Shown: positions 7,978 through 17,281, counted from the stretch's first letter. The stretch: DNA of 64,000 nucleotides from CAYJAZ01 sp964371865 (GCA_964371865.1 CAYJOR010000006.1:1-64000), one strand, 5' to 3'. The notes: a model not told the origin generated them from the letters alone. Translations and numbers: made by a program.

Positions 7978-9363
7978 ATGGAATTTATACGTAATACAAA
8001 AAGTGTCTGTCCAAACTGCTTAAAAAGTATAGGTGCAAAATTATATCGTCAAAATAATGAAATACTTCTTATAAAGTCATGTAAAAATCACGGAGAATAT
8101 AAAACAGTAGTTTGGCGAGGTGAACCAACGTTTGAAGAGTGGGAAAATCGATTTGCTCATCCTAAAAACCCTAGCATTCAACGCTTACAACCTCTTAGTT
8201 TATCGACGCAAAACCCTTGTCCCCATAAATGTGGAATTTGTTCCGAACATGAACAAAGCACGTGTACAGTATTATTTGAGTTGACTGAAACTTGTAATTT
8301 AGCTTGTCCAATTTGTTTTGCAAGTTCTCAAAATAAAAGAACAAATGACTTTGAAAGTTTAGATCTAATTGTTGATAAATTAAAATGGATACAGCAAAAT
8401 GCAGGCGCAGTTATTTTGCAACTATCAGGAGGGGAACCAACACTTCATCCTGAGTTATGTAGTGTTGTAAAAGAAGCAATTAAATTATTTCCGGCAGTAC
8501 AATTAAATACGAATGGCATCATATTAGGACAAAATGAAAGTTATGCGCTCGAGTTGAAAAAATCTGGATTATCTTGGGTATTTTTACAGTTTGATGCTCT
8601 ATCTGATGATATAAATAAAAAAATTCGTGGTGCAAGTCTTTTAGATATAAAGGTAAAAGCAATAGAAAATTGTAAAAAAGCTGGTTTATCAGTGGTACTT
8701 GTAACTACACTAGTCCGTGATGTTAATGATCATATATTAGGAAATCTTATAGATTTTGCTATATCAAAATTTCCTGTTGTTAAAGGATTGCATATTCAAC
8801 CCATGACATTATCGGGTAGAAATTTAGTCGAAAATCAGACTCATATCACTTTACCCGAGGTGATAAAAAAACTGTCAGAGCAAACTGAAAATGTTATAAA
8901 ATTGGAACACGCTCTCGCTTCAGACTGCGAGCATGCTCGATGTTCTTTCCATGCAAGATACTATATAAACGATAATAGAAGTATGGAGTATGTTAAAAAT
9001 TCACGAGACAAAAAGCTTCAAGGAAATGATAGTATTTCATTAGCAAATGCTCCAGAAAGGAGCATTAACTCAGTTATTCGCTCTTGGGAAAATATCTATA
9101 CAGAAACTTCTAAAATAGTTTCTACTCCTTTAAAAGATAGTAATTTTACAGCTTTTGATGAATTTATAGAAAAATCTAAAAAACAAATTTTTAGTATTAC
9201 ATGTATGGCATTTCAAGATGTATTTACTTTGGATTTAGATAGATTAAAACAATGTTGTGTTCATATCTATTCCTCTAAAAGCGATAAACACAGACTTGTG
9301 CCTTTTTGTTCATATAATTTGACTTCTATTGAGGGTAGGGGGTTATATAGAAGTTATGAGTAG
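7978..9363 (+). CDS. Radical SAM protein, TrsS-like
   Basis: A 461-residue radical SAM protein. An N-terminal zinc-ribbon-like stretch (CPNC, then CKNHGEY) and a second Cys group (CPHKCGIC..C) precede the cluster motif CNLACPIC (CxxxCxxC, about residue 103), then SGGEPT. The C-terminal part has a further Cys group (QCCVHIY..PFCSYN..GLYR), the layout of MJ0619-type radical SAM enzymes. I recall homologues in this neighbourhood being annotated as radical SAM (seleno)protein TrsS, some with selenocysteine; here the frame is uninterrupted, so it is a cysteine form. ATG 7978 is preferred over 7975 because AAGG lies 7 bases before it. Substrate unknown. Confidence 0.78.
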   Translation: MEFIRNTKSVCPNCLKSIGAKLYRQNNEILLIKSCKNHGEYKTVVWRGEPTFEEWENRFAHPKNPSIQRLQPLSLSTQNPCPHKCGICSEHEQSTCTVLFELTETCNLACPICFASSQNKRTNDFESLDLIVDKLKWIQQNAGAVILQLSGGEPTLHPELCSVVKEAIKLFPAVQLNTNGIILGQNESYALELKKSGLSWVFLQFDALSDDINKKIRGASLLDIKVKAIENCKKAGLSVVLVTTLVRDVNDHILGNLIDFAISKFPVVKGLHIQPMTLSGRNLVENQTHITLPEVIKKLSEQTENVIKLEHALASDCEHARCSFHARYYINDNRSMEYVKNSRDKKLQGNDSISLANAPERSINSVIRSWENIYTETSKIVSTPLKDSNFTAFDEFIEKSKKQIFSITCMAFQDVFTLDLDRLKQCCVHIYSSKSDKHRLVPFCSYNLTSIEGRGLYRSYE

Positions 9364-11008
9364 TTTATTTTTTGAAAAAATTCAATACGTTTCTAGCTCG
9401 ATTCCGCCTATTAGGTATAGCGATAAAAATGATACTTTATATTGTAACGACAATGAAAAAATAGAAGATTCTGGTGCTTTGTTGTATCAATTGCATAACT
9501 TTTTAAGTATGTATTATGAATTTTGTATAATATCGATAGATGATTTAAAAGTTTATTTTTTACTTTGGAAGTATGAATCTTTGATTAATACACTAATTCA
9601 CGCACAAACAAATTCTTATTTTTATTCTAACTCACTAAAAATAAATGATTTAACTGTTAAATTTGAAACATTTAAAAAAGAAATTTTATCAAAAAAATGT
9701 AAATTTTCTCCAGAAGTAAAGAATAAAATTAATACAAAAATTATTGATTTGCTAAAACTTATACCACTTACATCAGATAAAAACATAAATTATGATTATA
9801 ATGTATTTTTAGCAGTTAATCATGATGACATTAAAAGTATAGTTAGTGTTGAAACATCGGGAACAAAAAAAAGTAAACGAGTTTATAGTTCAAACAGTGA
9901 TTTAAATTCTACAATAGATTTTTACTATTATGGAATGCATCATATTTTAAGAAATAAAACTAATAAAATTGCTATATTATTTTCAAGTGAACGTGAAGGT
10001 TCAGTTGGAAGGTTAATGATTGAAGCAATGAAAAAAGCAAAAATTGAATGTAAGGTTTTTTCACTATCTACAAACTTTATAAATCTAAAAAAATTACTAT
10101 TAGATTATTCTCCGACATGCTTAATAGGTATCCCGTGGCATGTTCATCAATTCTCACTTATAATTAAAGACACACCTTTAGCAAGTAAAATTGAATCAGT
10201 TCTATTGAGTGGAGATGTTCTTTCATTGAATTTAAAGAGTAGAATTGAAGAAAATCTAAACTGCAGAGTATATGAACACTATGGTTTGACTGAATTCGGT
10301 TTAGGCGGTGCTGTAGAATATAATAAAAAAAATGAACTACTTATACGAGGACTTGATACTTATATTGAAATATTAGATGAAGACGAAAATCCTATCTTAG
10401 ATAGCGAATATGGTGAAATAACAATAACAAGTCTAACACGAGAAGCTATGCCCTTTATACGTTATAAGACTGGCGATATAGGTAGATTTATTTCGCATAG
10501 TTCTAATAAAAATTATATTTTCGACTACTTAGAGGTCAAATCTAGAAGCTATGAATCGGTACATTCGATTAATTCGTCTCTAGAATTATATGACATACAA
10601 AATCTTTTTTATTCAAATAAGTTTATATACGATTTAGAAGTAGCAATTTTTTATGATATATCAAAAAATAATCGAAATTTAGTTCTTGCAGTAGATTTTT
10701 TATATGATGATTATCCAGAGTTTATTATTATGTTTTTAAATGAGTGTAAAGATTTTTTTGAAAAGATGTACAATCTAGATTACTTGGATGTAAAAAGCTC
10801 TTTAAGTGATTCTCAAAAAGAAACTTCTTCTTGCTTTTGTTTTATAAAAATGCAAGAATATAAAAACCTTACTTCAAATTATAGTGATATAAACGAAGAG
10901 ATAAAAAAAAATATGTCATTAGAATATAATAATATTTCACCAAAAAAGAAAGTAAAAGAATTTTCTATTGACTTTAAAGATATTTACCCCCTAATTATTA
11001 AATTTTAA
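9356..11008 (+). CDS. PaaK-like AMP-forming ligase (DVU_1553-type)
   Basis: A 550-residue adenylate-forming enzyme that should activate a carboxylic acid with ATP, possibly to a CoA thioester; substrate unknown. Motifs: the phosphate loop ETSGTKKSKR (about residue 168; the usual TSGTTGxPK is altered), EHYGLTEFG (core motif near residue 306), and RYKTGDIG. It is unusually rich in Lys, Asn, Ser and Ile and extremely AT-rich. ATG 9356 overlaps the stop of the radical SAM gene by 8 bases, suggesting translational coupling; an upstream in-frame start at 9329 would lie deep inside that gene. An aldehyde oxidoreductase yields acids, so a role in consuming its product is conceivable. Confidence 0.75.
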   Translation: MSSLFFEKIQYVSSSIPPIRYSDKNDTLYCNDNEKIEDSGALLYQLHNFLSMYYEFCIISIDDLKVYFLLWKYESLINTLIHAQTNSYFYSNSLKINDLTVKFETFKKEILSKKCKFSPEVKNKINTKIIDLLKLIPLTSDKNINYDYNVFLAVNHDDIKSIVSVETSGTKKSKRVYSSNSDLNSTIDFYYYGMHHILRNKTNKIAILFSSEREGSVGRLMIEAMKKAKIECKVFSLSTNFINLKKLLLDYSPTCLIGIPWHVHQFSLIIKDTPLASKIESVLLSGDVLSLNLKSRIEENLNCRVYEHYGLTEFGLGGAVEYNKKNELLIRGLDTYIEILDEDENPILDSEYGEITITSLTREAMPFIRYKTGDIGRFISHSSNKNYIFDYLEVKSRSYESVHSINSSLELYDIQNLFYSNKFIYDLEVAIFYDISKNNRNLVLAVDFLYDDYPEFIIMFLNECKDFFEKMYNLDYLDVKSSLSDSQKETSSCFCFIKMQEYKNLTSNYSDINEEIKKNMSLEYNNISPKKKVKEFSIDFKDIYPLIIKF

Positions 11009-11040
11009 CCAATTTGAAAAATATAAGGAATAATAGAAAT

Positions 11041-12144
11041 ATGAAAACGCTTTACTCTGAAATTGTACAAAATCTTTTAGAAAATAAGGTCGTTGTAGAA
11101 ACAACAATTGTAGAACAAAATGGCTCAGCTCCAAGAACTGCAGGCACCAAAATGCTTGTTTTTGAAGATAGTTCTATTAGTGGAACAATAGGTGGTGGTC
11201 TTTATGAAGCAAAAGCTATAGAATATGCAAAACAACTTCATATGGACTACAAAAACAATAAAATATCAACTTCAGCAATACTTAGTTTTGATTTAAAAAC
11301 TAAGTCAACCCCAACAGATATGGATATGATATGCGGAGGTGACTTAAGGGTTTTAGTAGAATGTATTCCTCCAACTACACAACTAATCGAATTTTATAAT
11401 AGAATTGTAGAATGTGAAAAGGCATACGAAGCTTGCACCGTTCTTACTAAAATTAAACATAGTGATAAGAATGATAGCTCAACTGTGACTATAGAGCGTG
11501 CGTTTATATCTGAGAACGAGAAATTTGAAAGTATAAATAAAAATATTGTTCCAAATGAAATTTATGATAAATTCTTACAAACTAAAAGCGTAAATTATAA
11601 TAAATTCGATGGTGTTGAGTATTTTTTCGATTCCATATGTAAACCATATAAAATTTATATTTTTGGCGCAGGGCATGTCTCTTGTGATCTAGCTAAAATT
11701 ACAAATTTTCTTGACTTTAAAACTATTGTTCTTGATGATAGAAGTGAGTTTTGTAATAGGGATAGATTCCCTGACGCTGAAATAAAAGTACTACCTAGTT
11801 TAGATAAAATAACTATTGAATCATATTTGTCTGAGCAAAATATTAATAATTATGATGGGATAATTATAGTAACACGTGGACATGCAAGAGATAAAGATGT
11901 CCTTGAATGTAGTGTTAGTACAAAAGCAGGCTATATTGGAATGATTGGAAGTAAAAGCAAAAGACAATCTACATATAATCATCTTATATCTAAGGGATAT
12001 GCAAAGGAAGATTTTGATAAAATTTACTCTCCAATTGGTCTTTCTATAGGGGCACAATCGCCACAAGAAATAGCTATAAGTATATCAGCGCAACTCATTC
12101 AATGGAGATCTAATATGCTTAATACTAAGGTAAATTATGAGTAA
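11041..12144 (+). CDS. XdhC/CoxI family molybdenum hydroxylase maturation protein
   Basis: XdhC-type proteins bind molybdenum cofactor, promote its sulfuration and hand it to xanthine-oxidase-family enzymes. This 367-residue copy has the XdhC_CoxI N-terminal part (NGSAPRTAGTKM, GTIGGGLYEA, MICGGDLRVLVE) and the C-terminal Rossmann part (IFGAGHVSCDLAK, VTRGHARDKDVL, GYIGMIGSKSK, SPIGLSIGAQSPQEIA). It is the most direct link between this operon and Mop. The ATG at 11041 follows AAGGA at 11026-11030; an in-frame TTG at 11014 has no ribosome site and is rejected. The stop overlaps the next start by 8 bases. Confidence 0.9.
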   Translation: MKTLYSEIVQNLLENKVVVETTIVEQNGSAPRTAGTKMLVFEDSSISGTIGGGLYEAKAIEYAKQLHMDYKNNKISTSAILSFDLKTKSTPTDMDMICGGDLRVLVECIPPTTQLIEFYNRIVECEKAYEACTVLTKIKHSDKNDSSTVTIERAFISENEKFESINKNIVPNEIYDKFLQTKSVNYNKFDGVEYFFDSICKPYKIYIFGAGHVSCDLAKITNFLDFKTIVLDDRSEFCNRDRFPDAEIKVLPSLDKITIESYLSEQNINNYDGIIIVTRGHARDKDVLECSVSTKAGYIGMIGSKSKRQSTYNHLISKGYAKEDFDKIYSPIGLSIGAQSPQEIAISISAQLIQWRSNMLNTKVNYE

Positions 12145-13507
12145 TAAGATATCATGTATTGTTTTAAGTGCGGGATATTCTTCGCGCATGAAAGATACTC
12201 ATAAATCCTTGCTGCCAATCGCTGGCTATAAAAGTATGATTGAAAAAGTCATATCTAACTTACTAGAATGTGGTATTGAAGATGTTTATGTTGTGCTTGG
12301 TTATAATGAAAACGAAATTGCAAAACAAATTGAAAACCTCAATGTAACTACTATATATAACGATGATTATGATAAAGGGATGTTTAGTTCAGTCTACTGT
12401 GGAATTTCTGCTCTGAAACCTGCTATTGATGCAACGTTACTTCTGCCTGTTGATGCGGCACTTGTAAAAACAAGTACAATTTTATCTTTGCTTGAACGAA
12501 GAAAAAACAATTCTATAAACAACATTCAACAATCTGTAATTATACCAACTTTTTTAAATAAATGTGGCCATCCTCCATTAATTGAAAGAATACATTTCAA
12601 AAATATACTTGATTGTTATAAAAAACAACATTTAAAAGAGAATCAATTTGGATTACGTGGCTATTTTTCATCACTATTAGATGAAAATCAAAAGGAAAGT
12701 TTTTTTAAAGGAGAAGCATCAATTTCTAGCTCTAATACCCTGAATACAGTAGATTTTTTTTCTATGCCAGATGAAGGGATAATATCTGATATTGATACTT
12801 ATGAAGACTATAAACATGCAATTGATTTTCTAACTATCACAAATATGAGAGAAAACCCATCATTAAATGAAGCTTTTCATCTTTTACTATATTCAGATCT
12901 TTCGAGTAGAACAAAAAAACATTCTTTCAAAGTAGCTCTAGGTGCCCTACGATTAGGGATAGCACTTAAAAGTAAAATTAATATTCATTTCGATGAATTG
13001 AACTGTCTTTGTGGGGGGCTTTTACATGATATCTGTCGCAGTGAAAGTAGACATGCTAAAGTTGGGGCTGAACTTATAAGAAAGTTTGGGTGGTTTAGAA
13101 TGGCTGCAGTTGTTGCATCACATACGAATTTACCTTCTAATTTGCTTGAAAAATTTGATATTTTTCTCAAGGAAGAAAAGTTGTACGTAGAAAATGTAGA
13201 GGATTTTATAGAAGATAATAATTATCTTTTTCCTGCATTCTGTGTGTATTTAGCAGACAAATTTTATCAATCTGATAATCATATCACATTACAAGAAAGA
13301 CATTCTAATATTAAAGAAAGATATTCAGATTCACCTCAAGCTTTGTTAGCCATTCAATCGAGAGAAAATGTTGCACTCGCTGTGAAAGATTATTTTGATA
13401 AAACTACCTCTTTAGATGCCTTCTCTTGTGTTGAAGAAAAAACAACAAGTATATTAGAAAAAGAATTTTTTTCATTACTTGATAAGTATAAAGAATTCAT
13501 TAAGTAG
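12137..13507 (+). CDS. MocA-like NTP transferase fused to an HD domain (DVU_1551-type)
   Basis: A 456-residue fusion. Residues 1-225 are a MobA/MocA nucleotidyltransferase: LSAGYSSRM with a downstream Lys, NDDYDKGMFSSV, LLPVDAAL, and KCGHPPLI. MocA attaches CMP to molybdopterin, giving the cytosine dinucleotide form used by xanthine-oxidase-family enzymes, so this is probably the cofactor-finishing enzyme for Mop. From about residue 250 an HD-type phosphohydrolase domain follows (KHSFKVALGALRLG, GGLLHDICR, ASHTNLP). Its role is unknown; it might hydrolyse a nucleotide or pyrophosphate by-product. Start overlaps xdhC, ensuring coupled synthesis. Confidence 0.85.
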   Translation: MSNKISCIVLSAGYSSRMKDTHKSLLPIAGYKSMIEKVISNLLECGIEDVYVVLGYNENEIAKQIENLNVTTIYNDDYDKGMFSSVYCGISALKPAIDATLLLPVDAALVKTSTILSLLERRKNNSINNIQQSVIIPTFLNKCGHPPLIERIHFKNILDCYKKQHLKENQFGLRGYFSSLLDENQKESFFKGEASISSSNTLNTVDFFSMPDEGIISDIDTYEDYKHAIDFLTITNMRENPSLNEAFHLLLYSDLSSRTKKHSFKVALGALRLGIALKSKINIHFDELNCLCGGLLHDICRSESRHAKVGAELIRKFGWFRMAAVVASHTNLPSNLLEKFDIFLKEEKLYVENVEDFIEDNNYLFPAFCVYLADKFYQSDNHITLQERHSNIKERYSDSPQALLAIQSRENVALAVKDYFDKTTSLDAFSCVEEKTTSILEKEFFSLLDKYKEFIK

Positions 13508-13513
13508 TCGCTT

Positions 13514-14110
13514 ATGCTTAAAACAATTTATTTAATGCGTCATCCGCATATTAATACTAGCGGAAAAATGATAGGAAGAACTGATGTTCCACTTTCAGAA
13601 CTTGGTTTGACTCAGGCTTTATTTTGGAAAGAAAAATTTTCAAATATGAACTTCAAAAAAGTATTTACAACATCATTACAACGTACTAAAAAAACAGCAA
13701 AAATCATTGTTAATGATAAAGTAATTCTTGAAGAAATATCTTTGTTTAATGAAATATCATTAGGTGATTGGGAGGCTAAATCTAAAACGTATATTAAAGA
13801 ATTTTATTCTAATCTTTGGACACTAAGAGGGAGGGATATTGATTCTACTTCTCCTCCTAATGGAGAAAGTTTTATTGACTTAAAAGCTAGAGTAATACCA
13901 ACTTTTTTGTCTGTTGTAGAAACTTGTGCTATTGATGAAAGTTATTTAATTATTGCGCATCAAGCAGTTAATCGCGTTATTCTTTCTCATCTTATGGACA
14001 TACCTCTTACTGAAATTCTTAATATTCCACAGTCTTATGCCTGTTTAAATATTTTATCCGGTGTTGATAAGTTGTCGCCCATTGAATATCAAGAGTGTCC
14101 TATTCAATAA
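13514..14110 (+). CDS. Histidine phosphatase family protein (CobC/phosphoglycerate mutase-like)
   Basis: A 198-residue branch-1 histidine phosphatase. The nucleophile motif is LMRHPHINTSG (His9) with a downstream GRTDVPLSELG, TTSLQRTKKTA supplies the second arginine, LGDWEAK holds the acid residue, and IIAHQAVNR supplies the second catalytic histidine. Two positions are altered from the usual RHG and (S/T)HG. CobC-type members remove phosphate from cobalamin precursors, but no other cobalamin gene is near; a cofactor precursor or nucleotide is more likely here. It follows the NTP transferase-HD gene by 6 bases, so the two probably act in one pathway. Confidence 0.8.
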   Translation: MLKTIYLMRHPHINTSGKMIGRTDVPLSELGLTQALFWKEKFSNMNFKKVFTTSLQRTKKTAKIIVNDKVILEEISLFNEISLGDWEAKSKTYIKEFYSNLWTLRGRDIDSTSPPNGESFIDLKARVIPTFLSVVETCAIDESYLIIAHQAVNRVILSHLMDIPLTEILNIPQSYACLNILSGVDKLSPIEYQECPIQ

Positions 14111-14123
14111 TTAAGGTAGTTAT

Positions 14124-14912
14124 ATGAAACTATGTAGAGAAAAATACAATGAAGTATCTTTACTTGAAAATAAAAATGTAACTTATGAAATTATTAAGAA
14201 AAAATATCGTAATTTACTTATTCTTAAAGATTTTGGTTATTGTGAACCAGATTATTTTTCGTGTTCTTGTTGTGATGAAGAAGAAAATTGTTCTGATATA
14301 GGCATACCAAAAAAAAATAACGTAAAGGGTTATAATTTTGGTTGTGGAAAAATTGAAAATATTGCAAGTTTTTCTTCTGGTGAAACAGTACTTGATTTAG
14401 GCTGTGGATGCGGAAATGATTGCATTATAGCAGCAAGAGCTGTTGGAGATATGGGAAAAGTTATTGGCGTTGATATTCTTCCGGAAATGATTTCAAGAGC
14501 AAAAGAGCAAGCTGTTATAAACTCCTTGAATAACATTGAATTTATAGAATCACCGATAGAAAATATTCCACTTTTGAGTAATTCTGTTGATGTTATAATT
14601 TCTAATTGTGTTATAAACTTATCTCCTAATAAAGTAGCCGTTTATTCTGAAATTTCAAGACTTCTTAAACCATTAGGTAGAATAGTAATTTCCGATATTA
14701 TTACTTTAGAGTCTTTGTCTCTATCTAAAAAAAATCATGAAAATATGTTGTGTGCGTGCTTATCTGGTGCGATGCTTCGCGATGAACTTGAGTACACTCT
14801 AAAGAGTATGGGTTTTATAGATATTTCTATAGAACTCAATAAGATAAATACGAACTCATCTGCTTTGAAAGTCTTAAGGCGTGCATATATAACAGCCACA
14901 CTTCAAGCATAG
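14124..14912 (+). CDS. SAM-dependent methyltransferase, TrsM-like (ArsM-related)
   Basis: A 262-residue class I methyltransferase. Motif I is VLDLGCGCGNDCIIAA, followed by GVDILPEMI and the acidic strand-4 region ISNCVINLSP. A cysteine-rich stretch near residue 50 (SCSCCDEEENC) and the late CLSGAM resemble arsenite methyltransferases, which bind metalloids through cysteines. I recall the counterpart in Desulfovibrio being called TrsM or DVU_1556 family. The substrate is unknown; with a radical SAM protein in the same operon it may modify a cofactor, metalloid or protein. It is the last gene of the run, 13 bases after the phosphatase. Confidence 0.78.
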   Translation: MKLCREKYNEVSLLENKNVTYEIIKKKYRNLLILKDFGYCEPDYFSCSCCDEEENCSDIGIPKKNNVKGYNFGCGKIENIASFSSGETVLDLGCGCGNDCIIAARAVGDMGKVIGVDILPEMISRAKEQAVINSLNNIEFIESPIENIPLLSNSVDVIISNCVINLSPNKVAVYSEISRLLKPLGRIVISDIITLESLSLSKKNHENMLCACLSGAMLRDELEYTLKSMGFIDISIELNKINTNSSALKVLRRAYITATLQA

Positions 14913-14992
14913 TTTACGTTGCTAGCAATTGAAGTGCAGTTACTAAGTTGTAAAATGTTGTTTAATTTATAAATATTTTTTATAAAATTTTA

Positions 14993-15021
14993 TTGATAAC
15001 TCTTAAGATTTATGATAATTT
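14993..15021 (+). promoter_or_regulatory. Candidate promoter of the chemoreceptor gene
   Basis: TTGATA (14993-14998), 17-base spacer, TAATTT (15016-15021). Just downstream GACGATGA (15022-15029) weakly resembles the sigma28 -10 GCCGATAA, but no good -35 for sigma28 is placed, so I favour the sigma70 reading. Confidence 0.4.
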
Positions 15022-15123
15022 GACGATGATTATAGATATGAAGATAAATAATGTAACTTCAATCTTTTCTAATTATTTTAGACTGTATTTAAGCTACATA
15101 AACCTTGACTTTTAGGAGCTTTT

Positions 15124-17187
15124 ATGAAAATGAGTTTAGTCAAGCAAATGCTTGTTTATATCCTTTTTCCGGTTGTTATAGGCTTGGGAGTTTTAGCGTA
15201 TGTCGCCGGTTATATAGCTGAAAAAGAGTTTACTACTCACACTGATAACCAACTAGAGGAGCTTGCCCGAGTACAGGCAAATGAACTAGACAATATTATG
15301 GTCTACGTAGAAGGAATACTAAAATATGCTTCTGGTAGGATTGCCTTCTCATCTTTTCTTGAAAATACTGAAACCGGAACTTCTACACCACACGAAAAAG
15401 CTGAAGTTGAAAAAGCGCTTAGGAATGCAATTGAACAATACCGTGATATTGCAGCTTCTTATATCATTAATGATAAAGGTTTGGTATTAGCGCACTCTAG
15501 CTCAACTTTAATTGGTGCAGATACATCAACGTATTTATCGACTAAAAAAGCGCTGTCAGGCGGATTAGGTATTGAATCACGAATTGGTAAAACTACAAAC
15601 ACTTTTAGTGCATATTTAACATATCCAATATATTCAGATGGTAAAATAGTTGGTGCACTTGGTTTTATTCTTGATTATAACAAGCTTCATGAACATACAA
15701 CAGGCGCTCTTTCACTTACAGATAGTATGCGTGCATATGTTTATGATAAAGATTTCACTATATTAATGGATAATGTTGGTGAATTTGTTTCAACAAGTGA
15801 TGCTCAATATCCATTTGTTCAAGCATATATTGGTAAAGATAAAGGCAAGAATACTTTTGAATACGAGGGTATTGAATCAGACGCACACTATGCAAGAGTG
15901 AAGAGTATGGACTGGATTGTGGTTATAGATACTCCAACAGAAGAATTAGATGAACCTATCGAACAGTTGATTTTAGATATCGCATTACTTGCAGGTGTAA
16001 TTATTTTGATTACAAGCTTAATTATTGTTTTATATGCTAGAAAAATTGCCTTTGTAATGCGAGAAGGTGCAGCGATTGCTGCTTATGTGGCAGCTGGCAA
16101 TTTTGAAGTTGATCCTCAGCAACAAGCAGGTATGGCAAAAACTCTAGAAAGAGGTGATGAAATTGCTGACTTAGCAAGTGCTATCGGTGTGATGATTGAA
16201 AATCTCGGTAAAAGCTTTAAAGAAGGTGAAATTGCAGCTGAAAAAACAAAACAAGCTCTTGCTCAAGCAGAAGTAGCACAACAAGAAGCGAATGAAGCAG
16301 CAGAAAAAGCATCTCAAGCACGTCGTCAAGGTCTTTTAGAAGCAGGTAAAGAACTTGAAGGAGTTGTACACGTTGTAGCATCAGCATCCGAACAGCTTTC
16401 TCAACAAATCGATACCACAGCAACAAGTGTGACAGATCAAGCTTATAAACTTACAGAAACTGCAAATGCAATGGTTCAACTCAACGAAACAATTATTGAT
16501 ATCGCTAAAAATGCTCTTGAAAGCTCAGAAAAAACTAATATGACAATGGATAAAGCTGTCAAAGGTGTTGAAATTACACAAAAATGTAAAAATGCAATTA
16601 ATAATGTTCGTGAAGAATCTCTTACACTACGTAGTAATATGGCCACGTTAGCAGAACACGCTCAATCAATTAATACTGTTATGGGTGTAATTAATGATAT
16701 TGCTGATCAAACAAACCTTCTTGCTCTAAACGCTGCTATTGAAGCTGCACGAGCCGGTGAAGCGGGTAGAGGATTTGCCGTGGTTGCTGATGAAGTAAGA
16801 AAACTCGCTGAAAAAACAATTACATCAACCTCGGACGTTTCCCAGGCAATTTCTGCTATTCAACATAGTACAGAAGAAAACGTAAAACAAGTTGATATAG
16901 CAGTAAGAGGAATTGAAGACGCTAACGAACTTGCGAATTATAGCGGTGAAGCATTGCAAGATATTCTTGAAATGGCAGAACAAAGTGCCGGTGGTGTGCG
17001 TAGTATTGCAACGGCTGCCGAAGAGCAGTCTGCAACTGTTGAAGAAATTAACGCTTCAATTGAGCTCATAAATGGAATTGCTCATGAAACAAAAGCTGGA
17101 ATGGATGAAGCATCTCATGCAGTTGTTTCACTTTCATCACAAGCACATGAACTTACTATGATTGTTGATAGTCTAAAGAATAGTTAA
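15124..17187 (+). CDS. Methyl-accepting chemotaxis protein with dCACHE sensor
   Basis: A 687-residue transmembrane chemoreceptor that passes ligand signals to CheA/CheW. TM1 about residues 8-30, a periplasmic dCACHE-type double-PAS sensor about 35-275, TM2 about 280-305, a HAMP region with a coiled coil rich in Glu and Ala, then the cytoplasmic signalling domain whose hairpin tip (DIADQTNLLALNAAIEAARA, then GRGFAVVADEVR) is near residues 523-560. There is no C-terminal CheR-tethering pentapeptide. dCACHE sensors usually bind small molecules such as amino acids or carboxylates; the ligand is not predictable here. Monocistronic, with AGGAG before the ATG and a terminator after it. Confidence 0.93.
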   Translation: MKMSLVKQMLVYILFPVVIGLGVLAYVAGYIAEKEFTTHTDNQLEELARVQANELDNIMVYVEGILKYASGRIAFSSFLENTETGTSTPHEKAEVEKALRNAIEQYRDIAASYIINDKGLVLAHSSSTLIGADTSTYLSTKKALSGGLGIESRIGKTTNTFSAYLTYPIYSDGKIVGALGFILDYNKLHEHTTGALSLTDSMRAYVYDKDFTILMDNVGEFVSTSDAQYPFVQAYIGKDKGKNTFEYEGIESDAHYARVKSMDWIVVIDTPTEELDEPIEQLILDIALLAGVIILITSLIIVLYARKIAFVMREGAAIAAYVAAGNFEVDPQQQAGMAKTLERGDEIADLASAIGVMIENLGKSFKEGEIAAEKTKQALAQAEVAQQEANEAAEKASQARRQGLLEAGKELEGVVHVVASASEQLSQQIDTTATSVTDQAYKLTETANAMVQLNETIIDIAKNALESSEKTNMTMDKAVKGVEITQKCKNAINNVREESLTLRSNMATLAEHAQSINTVMGVINDIADQTNLLALNAAIEAARAGEAGRGFAVVADEVRKLAEKTITSTSDVSQAISAIQHSTEENVKQVDIAVRGIEDANELANYSGEALQDILEMAEQSAGGVRSIATAAEEQSATVEEINASIELINGIAHETKAGMDEASHAVVSLSSQAHELTMIVDSLKNS

Positions 17188-17218
17188 AACTAAGTTATAT
17201 AAATCCTAAAAGTTATAT

Positions 17219-17253
17219 AAGACCTCAACTTCTTATGAAATTGAGGTCTTTTT
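17219..17253 (+). terminator. Terminator of the chemoreceptor gene
   Basis: GACCTCAA (17221-17228) pairs with TTGAGGTC (17241-17248) across a 12-base loop and is followed by five T. It also lies between convergent genes (chemoreceptor and thiC). Confidence 0.85.
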
Positions 17254-17281
17254 AATTTAGAAATATTTTATAAAATAATAA

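Noticed and set aside
7978..9363. Possible selenocysteine codon in the TrsS-like gene
   Set aside because: The frame has no internal TGA; all expected positions are cysteine, and no SECIS-like need arises.
14899..14936. Inverted repeat CACTTCAA/TTGAAGTG at the end of the methyltransferase gene
   Set aside because: Eight-base stem with a long loop and no T-run; not convincing as a terminator.
16217..16426. Leucine-rich minus-strand frame within the chemoreceptor
   Set aside because: It arises from the complement of the Ala/Glu-rich coiled coil.
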